Assembly (NCBI GenBank): GCA_023614405.1
Contig: CM042685.1
Location: 92,122,684-92,186,683 of the forward strand
Direction of reading: 5' to 3'
From: Avena insularis
Taxonomy: Eukaryota; Streptophyta; Magnoliopsida; Poales; Poaceae
DNA length: 64,000 bases
Part shown: positions 33,554-45,375 of the stretch, piece after piece
How positions within the stretch are numbered: position 1 is the stretch's first letter
Layout: each line of letters starts with the position of its first letter
The notes under the pieces: model-generated
What the model was told of the DNA's origin: nothing
The model's input: the letters and a program-made list of their open reading frames with translations, nothing else
The model's database searches: none
Program-made: the position numbers and the translations under genes

Positions 33554-36500
33554 ATGACGACATCGTCGCCGGAGTCAACGGTACGCCAATTCTCTCAGGT
33601 TACCCTAGATTTACATGCTGCTATCGGCGAACCTTGCCACGTTAGGCGTCGCCGCAGCTGCTTCGCCCGGGATGTAGCAGCCATCTTCTCTACCCCGTGA
33701 TGCCCACCAGGCCGATGCGATCCGCATGTGATACACCGCCGCCCGGCCGATTCAGCACGCCTCCGCCCCGCTCCTCTAGCGGTCGGATCTAGCTACACCC
33801 TGAGCTCCCGCCGGCATGTGATCACTGTTCATTGCGATCCCTAGGAGCAGGAGTCCAGGTAGACATGGCCGAGTCCAGGAGCACCTCGCCAATGTGCACT
33901 AGGGTTTACGAGGAACTGCCAGTACATTATCTACCAATTGATTTTGCATTTGTGGCTGCATAGGTTCGGCCAATGATTTGCTAGGTTTAGATGTTATAAC
34001 ACATGTTCTGTGTTAATCCACTCTTTTGCAAGTTTTATTTGTTCAATATAGCATATTTTAGTACTAGTACTACTCCCCTCCGATCTAGGTAGTTCATGTT
34101 AAAATATGATCAAATCTCGGTGTTTTTGATTGTATTGATTTGTGGACTTTCAAGAACTGAACTAATTCGTTGATTTCATAATGTTGTTCCTCTGTTGATC
34201 TTTTGCCAACATGTTTTTCTTATCGTGTATCGAACTAAGAATTTAATCATAAATGAATAATTCGTTCTACAAACTATTCATAAAATCTACATAGCTATGT
34301 AACATATTCTTTTATTTCAGAACTATGAATTGAATAATTATTTTGGTGCTCTTTTTTTTTACTTCTATGTCAATGTAGACGCATGAGGATATTTGGAAAC
34401 TTAACCTGTACTACGAAGATGAGGATAAAAAACAGAAAGTTCTGGAAGCAACAATCGAGAGGATTGACATTTGCTATATGGAATTGATCGGTTTGATTGA
34501 AAGTGTTGGATTCTGTGGCGGGAAACTGTCTCAGGTATCCTTTCATCCAAAATCTCAAACGCACAACACCTTCAATACAGACTTTAATATATATTTTCCC
34601 GGTCACATTTTAATGCATGCTTTAACTAATAAATGATTTGGATGAACATGCAGTTAGGGATGCAAGAGATGAGGATCAAGATTCAAACGAAACAGAAGAA
34701 CCAGATTTTTCACTTACCAATGATACACAAGTACAGTAATTATTAATCAGGTTTCTGAATTGTGCACATTGCTAATGCTTTGTCCATTTATTGTTTACAT
34801 GTTCAGTAAAAAAAGGATCTATTACAATGACAAGGGTTGAAATGTTACAAGCTTACAAAAGAAAACTTGGAAAACGTAGATGTGGTAATTTATTTCTGAC
34901 ATTTAAGCTTTATCTAACATTTGTTATGTAATGCAGTAAAACCTTCATTGCTGATTCAGTACAAATGTTAACCCTGATATAGGAACTGTAGACCGATCTA
35001 ACACTATAGTGTCTGAAACTGACATGTCTGCCCTTGATAAATGGCCTTCCCATGCTCGCCACCACCGCCCGCAGCTAGAGGACGGTACTAGATTCTTTTT
35101 TTTACATTTATGTCCTAATTTCTTACATGTACTAGACAGTAAATTGCTTCTTTGTGTATGTTCTGGGCTCTAGGCGCTGACGGACCCAAGAAGAAAGGGC
35201 GAGGTGTAGTAAAAGGTGTAAAAGCATCTAAGAAGCGTCATGCCAATGGATCTGCAAAGCTAAATATTGCGTTCTCTAATAAATTGGGTAGTGCAGTAGG
35301 AACGAACAACCGCTCATTCAAAGATGACTTGGTTATCATAATGAAAAAAAGGTTACCCATTATTGGAGTGAGGAGGTGGTCAGACATTCACCCGACATCC
35401 ATAGTCTCATATTTGCAGATATGTTGGTGAGTACAACCTTTCTCACCGTGGTTGTCTTGTTTTTTCGATCGTAATGAACTACTAAAGTTTATCCGTTTGT
35501 TACGCATTACAGGACAGATATGATTTGGAGGATACACCAAAAACAGAAAAAGCAATTCTAAAAATTGCGCAAGAGCGATACAGAGGCTGGCGAGCATCTC
35601 TAAGCTGCACTTACAAGGCATACAAAACAGATGATGCTAGAATGTCAAATGTACCGGAAGATTTACAACCAGAAGAGTGGGAATGGCTGATTAACTACTA
35701 TGGCACTAATGAGAATTTCCTGGTTATTTCTATGCTCACAGTTTGTGAATTTTGTACTATCATGAAATGGCTTGTCTGACTCGTTCTTTTTTTATCACTG
35801 AATGTGTAGCAAATCAGCCAAAAGAACTCGGATAACCGTAAGAAACTCATCATAAAACACAGAGGTGGATCAAAATCGTTATCTCAACTGAGTTTTGAGA
35901 ATGTATATGCCTACTCACTATGCATGTTTCGCTGCTCACTGTGATTTATTGTTTGTAGCATCTAATTGTTGCACTACTTGCAGAGAAATCTGGAAACTGG
36001 AGAAGAGCCAGAATGTATTGCTCTCTGGGAAATCGCCCACAACAACAATGGAGAATGGACTACCCCAGAGTCCAAAAAAGTTTACGTGAGTATACTGACT
36101 TAGAAGCTATTCTCAAAACATATTTACTATTGTTCATCTTGGATGTTTTTTCATCTGATGGAAGTGTTCTTTTCGTAATCAGGACGAAGCAAGTAAAGAC
36201 ATTGAAAACAGATTAAAGGAATCTGATGTTCCAATTTCAGTTGAACAAAGAATCAATATTTTCCAGAAGGCTTATAAAGAATTCGTACCTTGCAAGTCAG
36301 CGCAGCCTCGTGGATTGGGATACATGGCCAAACTGCCAAGTAATTCTGAAAGGATTAAAATCCAGGTTGAAGAGCAAGCTCGTGCTACGATAGAGACCCA
36401 AAAAGAGAACTCTAAGCTCAGCCAGAAGTATACTGAATTACAACAGAAGTTTGATGTCGAGCGTGCTAAGAGGAAAAACCTTAAGGAGAGGTTACAGGAA

Positions 36501-36611
36501 GAACGTGCTGAAAGGGAAAAAATTATGGAATTGGAGAGAACCTCAAGACATGAATTTGAGACAAACTTGATGGAACAGTTTAACTCACAGTTTCAGTCAA
36601 AGTTTCCATAG
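33554..36611 (+). CDS. Transposase_24 (Ptta/En/Spm, TnpA-like) gene of the CACTA, multi-exon
   Basis: A likely first exon (ATGACGACATC at 33554 to the donor at 33580) is followed by exons at about 34379-34533, 34653-34731, 34809-34884, 34981-35088, 35174-35426, 35514-35719, 35810-35905, 35984-36083 and 36183-36611 (TAG). Borders read as GT/AG where I followed them. The conserved core spans three exons: GPKKKGRGVVKG, then ERYRGWRASLSCTYKAY, EWEWLINYYGTNENF, KNSDNRKKLIIKHRGGSKS, EEPECIALWEIAHNNNGEW and ESKKVY, the signature of plant Transposase_24. The C-terminus (IQVEEQARATIETQKENSKL onward) is a strong coiled coil, as in TnpA-type proteins that bind subterminal repeats and dimerise. I saw no break in the exons, unlike the TNP2 gene. 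Exact phases of the first four exons remain uncertain. Confidence 0.75.
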
Positions 36612-37399
36612 TTCTTCCAACAGTTGGAAATACAGAAGATGCAAACACGTCAGGTGATGATAGTCATACGCTTGCAAACTCGTAAGATTTAGATGTTTAC
36701 TTGCATTGCTAACAGTGCATGTCGTTCTTTTAGATGCTTAATAGGAAGACAAGCCAGAAAGAAAATGTTAGTCCAAACCTGCAAACACCACTTTCACGGA
36801 GCCCTGCTAAGAATTTTTATCCCCCTCCGCACAGAATCCTTAAAGCAATGGTAAGTCATAAACTTTTACAAAACGATACTAGTACCTACTGTTTTTGCTT
36901 CACCCACACTTTAGCCTTGCTGCACCACCTTCTTATGTTTCAATATGTGTTGGTTCTTCATTGTCTTACAAGTATGTTTTTTCTAAACCCACACTATAGC
37001 CTTGCTCCACCTGCTTCTTATGTTTCACCATGTATCTAGGATGCAAATGGACATGAACTAAACTTTTTTTTATTTTTGATTGCACGATGGAAATGTAAAT
37101 TATGATAATGGAAAAAAAATAGATGCAATGGATTCTACATCAAGTACAATAGGATACCTTCGATATTTTTGAGTTTCAAACAGATCCATATTGTATTGGA
37201 ATTATTATTTGTATGAATTATAAATAGCTGTGAGAATTATGATTTGTATGAATTTACATATTGTACATACGGTTTTGAATATTTTAATTCAATGCCCGTA
37301 TTTTTGTTTCATGTTTTTTTCTTCTTTTTGCCCCTTTAACGTGGCAATAGGTAATTAGCACGACAAATGTATTGTTGCTTTAAGTCTCAGTCGCCACGA
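36612..37399. other. 3' region of the Transposase_24 gene
   Basis: A further open piece at 36734-36850 (NRKTSQKENVSPNLQTPLSR) may be an alternative last exon: it follows a possible acceptor TTTTAG, and the stop at 36609 may be a CAG-to-TAG change. The rest is AT-rich with no feature. Confidence 0.4.
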
Positions 37400-38417
37400 C
37401 TACCTGTTGTGATGACTGCTCGACGCCACCAATAAAAGTTTTGTTAAAATATACTTTCGCCACCAACAGTGGAGATCGTGGCAGTACTTTTTCTCCACAA
37501 ACAATTTGGACACTGCTTTACCTATTTCGTGCCACCAAACCTAATTTTGTTAAAATAGAGAATCGCCACGAAAACTTTTAATTGTCGCACTAGTTTCTCG
37601 CAACTAACAATTTGGACGTTGCAACTTGTACTTGTCGCCACCAAACTAAAATTTGTTGAAATAGAATGGCGCCACGAATAGTTTAAATTGTCGCACTTGT
37701 TTGTAGTTACTAATATTTAGGACGTTGCGATTACTACATGTCGCCACACAAATAAAATTTGTTGAAATAAACCATCGCCACGAATAGTTTAAATCATCGC
37801 ACTTGTTTATAGCTACTAATATTTAGGCCGTTGCGATTACTGCATGTCACCACACAAATAAAATTTGTTGGAATAAAGCATCACCACGAAAAGCTTGCAC
37901 GTAGCAACTAGTATTTGCCGCCACCAAAATTATTTGTGTTGAAATAGAGGATCGCCATGGAATAATTGGACATGGCGATAACCAGATAACTCGTGTTATC
38001 ACGATTGAATTGTTTGTGGCAAATCGTTTTTTCCACGCGTGTAAGGTTTGTTGCCATAGTTTCTTGCGACAAAATTGAACATGGCAAATAAATCGGACTA
38101 TTCCAACGAAAGAGCATGCGCAACAAAACACTTGCCGTTGCCACATTGGTCACTCACCACGGTTCGGTATGTGTTGCCCTAGAGTTATACCCATCAAAAA
38201 TATAGGTTGCGTTAAGTGAGTGCTGCAACGGAAAAACGAGTGGCAATTGCTCGAATAAATGGTTGCAAATGGCAAATTTTGTAGCCACGAAAATCATTCT
38301 GTGGAACTAGCCTAACTCCCCGCGTTTACTCGCAACACTGCCCAACGAACGACTTTTGGATGCAACAGGTACCAATTGCGATGATTTGGCACTTGTTTCA
38401 ACGATTTTTATCGTGGC
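37400..38417. repeat. CACTA right subterminal repeats, about 107-bp period
   Basis: The string GCCACGAA... recurs near 37564, 37671, 37777 and 37882 (spacing 105-107), with further TCGCCACCA, TTGCGAC and GTGGCAA motifs in both orientations up to the terminus. These are the typical transposase-binding repeats next to CACTA ends. Confidence 0.85.
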
Positions 38418-38440
38418 AATAGACCAGATTTCTTGTAGTG
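38418..38440 (-). repeat. CACTA right terminal inverted repeat
   Basis: It ends TTTCTTGTAGTG and is followed by TAA. On the minus strand it reads CACTACAAGAAATCTGGTCT then ATT; 21 of 23 positions match the left end. Confidence 0.95.
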
Positions 38441-38863
38441 TAATAAGCCTTCCTCTACTCATGAATCTGAAGAGAGGAGGTATTGAACTCGACACTTTGT
38501 GTCCTTCCTATAGGATCGATAAATACGGGGGCAATGCCTTCTCAAATGTGAGGGGAGTCGAGTCCAATCTGAATTATATGCGGGAGGAGCTCTTGGGCTA
38601 TTCTAATGCTAGCCAGTTAACTGAATCCCTAATCATGTTAGACTTGACGATGTCACTCTTCTATGGAATGACCACAAGGCAGAGGTGGAGGGTGAGTGTT
38701 GTTCATCTACTAATGTTGTTGCAGCCTCTTCCCAACGCCTAATGGTGGATTTTGATACAAACCACACCATCCTTTAACAGGTCCGGAAATGCAATCGTCC
38801 AAACCACCTGTTTATCCTGAAGATTAAAAGCAATGGTTCCTTCTGTGGTTTGACAGGTATGAG
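38441..38863 (+). pseudogene. LINE-type ORF2 relic, right part (zf-RVT and start of RNase H)
   Basis: The plus strand continues the relic interrupted at 14671: SLPLLMNLKRGGIELDTLCP, then a decayed DEDGG-type segment (DKYGGNAFSNV), then LLWNDHKAEVEGE in a shifted frame (LLW..WDARNK in the family), and finally an RNase H-like start (NRPNHLFILKIKSNGSF, family W.PP....LKIN.DGSF). One base of frame difference remains across the CACTA site after allowing for the TAA duplication. It is cut at 38863 by the LTR of element A. Confidence 0.65.
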
Positions 38864-39361
38864 TGACATGGTTATACCCTGCGGGTACACGACTTCAGCA
38901 TACCTAGTCTAGCCCAAGGAAGGCCCACGACAAATATACGTCGGCCCATGAAGATTTTCGGGTGGCCAGGGCCCATGACGCCTTCGGATCCTTGGAGAGC
39001 AAGAGTAGAGTAGATAGAAAATTCAAAAGGGTAAACCCTAAAACCAGTAACCGACTCGATATGTGCCTGGGACCAGCCTAACTCTATATAAAGTCTAGGA
39101 GGGCACAGCGAGGAGGGCACCTCATACCGCCGCATACACACCTCCATGCCAGATTGCATCTGCACACCCCTGTAACCTTTGATTCCACCATAATTAGAGC
39201 AGGCAAGCAGGAGTAGGGTTTTCCCTCCGGGGGCCTGAACCTGGGTAAACCTTGTGTCCCCGTGTTGCTTGTTTGCTAACTGTTCCGCGATCTCTAGCAT
39301 CCCCATCTTCTCCAAAACCCAAGTCCATAACAATGGGCATTGACGAGATTAAACCTCGTCA
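38864..39361 (+). repeat. Element A 5' LTR (498 bp)
   Basis: TG...CA ends; about 95% identical by eye to 60937-61433. A TATA box (TATATAAAG, 39085-39093) lies near the middle, so R/U5 follows about 30 bases later. Confidence 0.93.
39085..39093 (+). promoter_or_regulatory. Element A LTR TATA box
   Basis: TATATAAAG in the 5' LTR. The matching site in the 3' LTR (61158) reads TATATAATG, a diverged version. Confidence 0.6.
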
Positions 39362-39380
39362 ATTGGCGCCGTATGTGGGA
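39362..39380 (+). other. Element A primer binding site
   Basis: ATTGGCGCCGTATGTGGGA directly follows the LTR. TGGCGCCG would pair with the 3' end of a plant tRNA-Asp (the match I recall), with weaker pairing beyond eight bases. Confidence 0.6.
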
Positions 39381-39443
39381 ACTGGGGACGCTGATTGTGC
39401 GATCGTGACGGTCCCAACACGAGTGATCTACAACTCCGCGGCG

Positions 39444-41834
39444 ATGGAGAGTCATCTCCTCTTCGGCGCCTCTGACTTCACCGCCCACTCACTGGCCACC
39501 ATGAAGGACTTCGAGCCTGTTGGCGACGGACTCGAGATCCTGTTCGGGAGCTTCTGCTTCCAGGTGGGGAAGACCGGCACTCTCCGCCTTCCAGAGCGGG
39601 TGCCCCTGCCATCGATCAGGCCCGCTTCATGGGCTCCACACCCTGTGCTACGCACATCACCATCGACAGACGAGTCCTATGACAGCAGCAACTGCAACTC
39701 TAACTGTGCGATCCACCATCGGACGAAGGGACCTACGGTTCCGGATCCAAAGCCGCGCAACAAAGCAAGCCGATCTCTGGCGCTACCGGTGCCGCGGTCA
39801 TCCAGGATCAGGAACACAATCTGCCACCCAACCCGCAGGGCAGAAATGGTGGAAACAGAAGAAGCCAATCCCCCCACCCAACAGGGACAACAATGATAGG
39901 GTCATCCACCTCAACGAGGAGGGATGGGCTCAAGAACGCGAGGCCGTAGCAGGCAACAAGGTCCTGCCCGCTGATGCCTCACGAGATCTGCTGATGGCAT
40001 ACCACATGCTCCACATCGAGGAGCACAAGAGGCAGATCAAGATGCAGGAAGTGCTTGACAAGCGCAAGCAAGCAGCTTCGGAGTCCAGTGCACGACGAGC
40101 TGCGCTCTCCGCCATGGGCATTGGCTCCAGCTCGCACGGCAACAACGGCAACAAGCACCATTCTCGGATGGAGAACATGGACCCCAAAGAGCATCGCGAG
40201 GTGACCCGAGCCCTCAACGCGTCCTTCATGGAGATGGACGCCGACGACAACGTCATCCCGAAGACGCCGCAAGCTGCGATCATGGCAGCCACCGCATACC
40301 TCGCATCCCACCCACCTCCGGAGAGGGACCTGAAGAGAGCCATGCACAAGTCCGTGCTTACCGGACTCGGACTCGTTGGAGCTGCGCTCCATGGAGAAGC
40401 TCCTGTGGAGCCAAAGAAGAAGGCTGCGGGTAGATTCAACCGCAGTCCCACGCCTTCATCCGAAGACGAAGAGCACGACCTTCCTCGAAGGCACAAGAGC
40501 TCGCACCATCGCAGCCGCGATTACGACACCCGAAGCGAGCTCACCCAGTGCAAAATCGACAAGGCGCGCGCCAAGCGCGCATGCTCGTCTAAATCTGAAA
40601 TGGATGAAGACGAAGGAGAACTCTGCAGAGCTCGATGCTTCAGCAGATCTGTTCGACGGACAAGGATGCCGTGAAACTTCAAGCTTCCTTCGGACACTCC
40701 GAAGTTTGATGGCACACAGGACCCCAAGGCGTGGCTCAGCGACCATTTGTCGTCTGTCAAGCTGCACGGAGGAAGTAGAGAAACCGCCATGCAATGCCTT
40801 CAGGTGCAGCTGACAGGCGCAACCCGGATCTGGCTGAGCAGCCTATCCTCATGATCCATCCGAAGCTGGGAGGAGTTGGCGTACAGTTTAGTCCGAAACT
40901 TCAAAGGCACCAGCAAGAGGCCTGCCTCGATCGAGGAGTTGCGGGCCTGCACTCAACGAACGGGCGAATCCATTCGCTCGTACATACTGCGCTGGTCCAA
41001 CACTAAAAACTCCACGACGCACATCTCCGAAGAGAGGGATATCGACGCCTTCAAGGACGGCGTCAAGCGCCAGGACTTCAAAGAAGAACTTGGGCACGTC
41101 AAGCCCAAGACACTCGACCACCTCATGGACATCGCCAACAGGTGGGCCGACGGTGAGGATTCCGTCCACCGAGCTCACTCGGAGGAAGAAGACGATTACG
41201 GCCGGCGACGTGAACGCCGTAGCAAGAGAAGATCGCGCGTCTACGACGATCGCGATGGACCCAACATGGTCGCGGCTGGCTACACCGACCGCCGCAGCGA
41301 CGACAACCGCAACAGCGACAGATACCGCGGAAGCAATTTCTGCGATGGAGGACGTCCAACTCAGTCGTGGCAGCGCCGCGGTCGCGACGACGGACCCTCA
41401 GCATACGAAAAACTCTCGGGTCCATGCACCATCCACTTCTACATCGACAAGCAAGATGGTAAGAAGAAAGCAAGCCACATGCTCAAGGACTGCCGCGAGT
41501 TCCAGAAACTCAGCGAAAGCATGGCTCAGATGAGGCAGCAAGCCCCGAACCCTGGATTCGGGAACGCACCCACACCAGGAGAGATCGCGCATGGAGCTCC
41601 TCCACCGCCACCTACAGGAGGCCCGAACCACCCAATCGCACCCGCACAGAATAACGGTGGGCACGGGTATCCCCCACCGAAAGGAGTGCTGATGATCCAA
41701 AAAGGGCGCCCAACGAATAGGGTGCAGAAGAAAATCACCCGTCAGATCAACCTGGCTGTGATAGCTCCACCCGCAATCCCTAAGTACCTCAGCGAATCGG
41801 AGTCCTGCATCACGTTCAGCCGTTCGGATCACCC
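39444..41834 (+). pseudogene. Element A gag
   Basis: It starts MESHLLFGASDFTAHS at 39444, shifts frame near 39.6 kb, and continues as a long gag frame (EEGWAQEREAV..., LMAYHMLHIEEHKRQIKMQE). The retrotrans_gag core is at 40.68-41.16 kb (ATRIWLSSLSS, WEELAYSLVRNFKGT, ESIRSYILRWSN). In-frame TGA codons lie at 40672 (CCG TGA AAC, family Arg; a CGA-to-TGA change) and 40852. After the core is an Arg/Asp-rich stretch, then GPCTIHFYIDKQDGKKKASH and CREFQKL, the cysteine/histidine-poor end typical of Tat gag. Confidence 0.75.
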
Positions 41835-44800
41835 TTGCCAGGTCCCTCGCCCAGGTCATGCTGCCTGGTGCTTGAGGCGCAGATCAGAGGGTTCGAGATG
41901 AGCCGCGTCTTCATGGATGGCGGCAGCGGCATCAACCTGATGTTCGCCAGCACCCTAGCAGCAATGCGGATCCCGCTATGCAGCCTGGAACAGTCAGACA
42001 CAACGTTCCATGGCATCATCCGAGGAAAGGGAATATTCCCCCTAGGAAAGATATGGCTCGACGTCATCTTCAGCAAGCCGGATAACTTCCGATGCGAGCG
42101 GCTCGAGTTCGAAGTAGTGGACTGGCCATCACAATACCACGCCATCCTTGGGCGTGTAGCATTCGCAAGGTTCCTGGCAGTACCGCACTACGCGTACCTT
42201 CTACTCAAAATGCCAGGATCCAGAGGCGTCATCACGGTCCACGGGAGCTTCATCCGATCGGACCACTGCGACAGGGACTTCAACAGAATCTCCTAGTCAT
42301 TCGGCATGCAAGAGGAGCTCGTAAGGCTCCGCGAGGTGACAGACAACGGGGCACCCCCAGTCGCATGGCAGAACGCACCAGATATGTCCTTTGACTCCAC
42401 CGTCAACACAAAGAAGGTGCAAGTCCACCCGACAGATGCCTCCAAGACGACGCTGATCGCCAATGATCTCAGCTCCGCATAGGAAAGCGCGCTCGTCGAA
42501 TTCCTTCGTGAGCGCTGGAAAATCTTTGCCTGGTGTCCTGCGGACATGCCAGGAGTTCCCATGGAATTCACCGAGCACGTACTCAACATCTTTCCAGACG
42601 CCAAGCCCGTCAAGCAGTCCATCCGACGACTGTCCGAACCACGAGCCGAAGCAATCGGAGTCGAAATCAACAGACTACTCGATGCAAACTTCATTAGGGA
42701 GATCAAGGAGAGCGAGTGGCTCGCCAACACCGTAATGGTCCCCAAAAAGGACACGGACATCCTGCGGATGTGCGTGGACTTCACATCGCTGAACAAGCAC
42801 TGCCTGAAGGATCATTTCCCCCTCCTTCGGATCGACCAGATCATCGATTCGACGGCAGGATGCGAGAAGCTCTCCTTCCTTGATGCCTACTCAGCCTATA
42901 ACCAGATTCGACTGAAGATCGAAGATCAGAAAAAAACAGCGTTCATCACGCCGTTCGGAGTGTTCTGCTACAACACAATGCCCTTCGGGCTAAAGAACGC
43001 AGGTGCCACGTACCAACGGTGCATGTAGGTATGCCCGAAGGACCAGATCGGTCGCAATATCCAAGTCTATGTCGACGACATAGTCATCAAAACCAGGGAG
43101 GCGAGAACACTCATCGATGATATCCGCGAGACGTTCGATAATCTTGACCGCTACAGGATCAAGCTTAACCCTGAAAAGTGCGCCTTCGGTGTCCCATCTG
43201 GCCAGCTGCTTGGTTACTTCATCTCCTAGCGAGGGATCGAGGCGAACCCGAAGAAAATCCGGGCCAAGCCGAAGAACCTCAAGGGTGTCCAGCAGCTTGC
43301 AGGACTAATCGCAGCATTGAGTAGATTCATCAGCCGCATGGGCGAGAAAGCGCTGCCATTCTATCAGCTGTTGCGCAAGGCAGACACGTTCGAGTGGACG
43401 CCTGAGGCGGATGACACATTCGAAGATCTAAAGCGGCTGCTCTCTACCTCGCCCGTCTTGGTTACGCCAAAGGAGCGCGAACCTCTACTGCTGTACATAG
43501 CAGCTACACACCACGTGGTGAGCACCGTACTGGTGGTCGAGCAACCCGAAGAGAGCAAGACCCATGGGGTCCAACGCCCAATCTACTACCTCAGCGAGGT
43601 ATTGACGCCGACAAAGCAGAGGTACCCTCACTACCAGAAACTCGCCTACGGCGTGTTCATGACGGCCCGTCGGCTGAGCCACTACTTCCAGGAGCACCAG
43701 GTGATGGTCGTCAACGAGGCACCATTAAACAGCATCCTGAACAGCCCGGAGGCCACAGGACGCGTGGCCCTATGGGGCATTGAGCTGTCACCTCTAGACA
43801 TCGTCTACGAGAAGCGACTCGCGATCAAGTCTCAGGTCCTCCCGGACTTCCTCGTCCACTGGATGGAGCTGCAGCTGCCAGACACACCGGACATGACATA
43901 GTCATGGACGATGCACTTCGACGGCTCCAAACGCGAGGCTGGAGCAGGAGCCGGAGTCATACTGACCTCCCCGCAGGGAGACAAGATGAAGTACGTCCTT
44001 CGGATGAAATTTCGAGCTTCTAACAACGAGGCCGAATACGAATCCCTCATCCACGGCATGAGGATGACAAAGATATGCGGCGCAACGCGCCTGGTCATCT
44101 ACGGAGATTCGAACCTCGCCGTCCAGCAGACGATGAATGAGTGTGACGCACACACCAAAAACATGATCGCGTACCGCGCACTCTACAACTCACTCGAGGG
44201 AGAATTCGACGGATGCGAACTTCGGCACGTTGGGAGAGAAAGCAACGAGGAGGCCGACAGACTTGCCAACATCGGCTCCACCTGTGTACGGGTGCCACCA
44301 GGCGTGTTCCTCGAACAGATCTGCGTGCCATCCATCAAGCGGAAATTCCCAAAGGGATCACCCAAAGAAGTAGAGCACTCGGGGGCTGCGCTACCCGAAG
44401 GGCAGGAAGGACCCGAAAAGCTCGATACAGAGGTTGTTGTGGTCAACCTGATGCAGGTCATGGCAGTCGAAGAAACTTGGACGCAACCATACCTCAAGTA
44501 CCTGATAGACGGCGAGCTGCCTGATAGCCCGATAGACGCCCGACGCATATCTCGCCGGTCAAAGGCCTTCACCATAATCAATGGCGAGCTGTACAAGCGC
44601 AACATTTCGGGTGTACTCCAAAGGTGCGTCACCATCGGTGACGGCAAAACATCCTCCAAGACATCCACGAGGGCATCTGCGGCCATCACGCGGGCAGCCG
44701 CGCCCTTGTCGCCAAAGCTCTACGAGCCGGATTCTACTGGCCAACGGCCATGAACGACGCCAAGGACATCATCCGAAGATGCAACGGGTGCCAAAGGTTC

Positions 44801-45375
44801 ACTGATAAACCGCACGCACCCGGATCAGAGCTCAGGCCCATACCTTTGGCCTGGCCCTTCTCTCAATGGGGCCTTGACATGATCGGCAAACTGCCAAGGT
44901 CCTCAAATGGAGGTCACGTTTACCTCTTGGTCGCAGTCCACAAATTCACCAAGTGTATTGAGGCCATGCCCGTAACTAACCAAAAGGGAAAACTGCCGTC
45001 AAGTTCTTTGAGTCCATTGTCTACAGGTTCGGCGTGCCGCATAGCATCATCACGGACAATGGGTCAAACTTCATCTCCAAAGAATTTCAGGACTTCTGCG
45101 AAGACCTCGGAATCAACATCACATACACCTCCGTGGCGCACCTGCAAACGAACAGGCAGGTCGAGAAAGCCAACGGCCCAAATGGCTTGGCATCAAGAAG
45201 CGCTTAACGAGCCCACTCGAGCGACTTGCAGGTGCCTGGACACAAGAGCTACCTTCGGTCATGTGGAGCCTGCGCACAACGCCAAACAGCTCAACCGGCT
45301 ACACACCTTTCTTTACGGTGCACGGAGCCGAAGCCATGCTGCCAGCAGAGGTACGCCACAAGGCCCCACGGGTCG
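41835..45375 (+). pseudogene. Element A pol (protease, RT, RNase H, aRNH, integrase), interrupted
   Basis: One frame from 41835 to about 44640 with TAG stops at 42294, 42480, 43026, 43227 and 43899. It covers protease (FMDGGSGINLMF), RT (VDFTSLNKHC, SFLDAYSAYNQI, MPFGLKNAGATYQRCM, YVDDIVIKT), RT-linked RNase H (FEWTPEADDTF) and the archaeal-type RNase H (WTMHFDGSKREAG, VIYGDSNLAVQQ, ESNEEADRLANIGS). A frameshift near 44645 leads to integrase: HHCC finger (GHHAGSRAL, CNGCQRF), WGLDMIG, and after a second shift near 44990 SIITDNGSNF and RQVEKANG (DDE). The frame stops at 45375 where element B is inserted. At least four of the five TAGs sit where the family has Gln, fitting CAG-to-TAG transitions. 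Confidence 0.85.

Larger units (their letters stand above)
14672..38440. mobile_element. CACTA (En/Spm-type) DNA transposon with cargo, 23,769 bp
   Basis: The ends are CACTACAAGAAA...: the left 23 bases match the reverse complement of the right 23 bases except at two positions, and the element is flanked by the 3-bp duplication TAA (14669-14671 and 38441-38443). Both ends carry subterminal repeat regions. Coding modules from left to right: TNP2/DUF4218/DUF4216 transposase relic (minus), two B3-domain gene relics (minus), an Ala-rich frame (minus), a 3'-5' exonuclease-like gene (plus), a 325-bp satellite array, and a Transposase_24 gene (plus). The two transposase genes face outward. The TNP2 gene is broken, so the copy is probably not autonomous at present. 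Confidence 0.93.

Noticed and set aside
38356..38742. 128-codon plus-strand frame as a gene
   Set aside because: It crosses the CACTA terminus at 38440; only its right part is coding relic (zf-RVT).
39520..40674. 384-codon frame as an independent host gene
   Set aside because: It lies between the primer binding site and pol of element A and continues into the retrotrans_gag core in the same frame.
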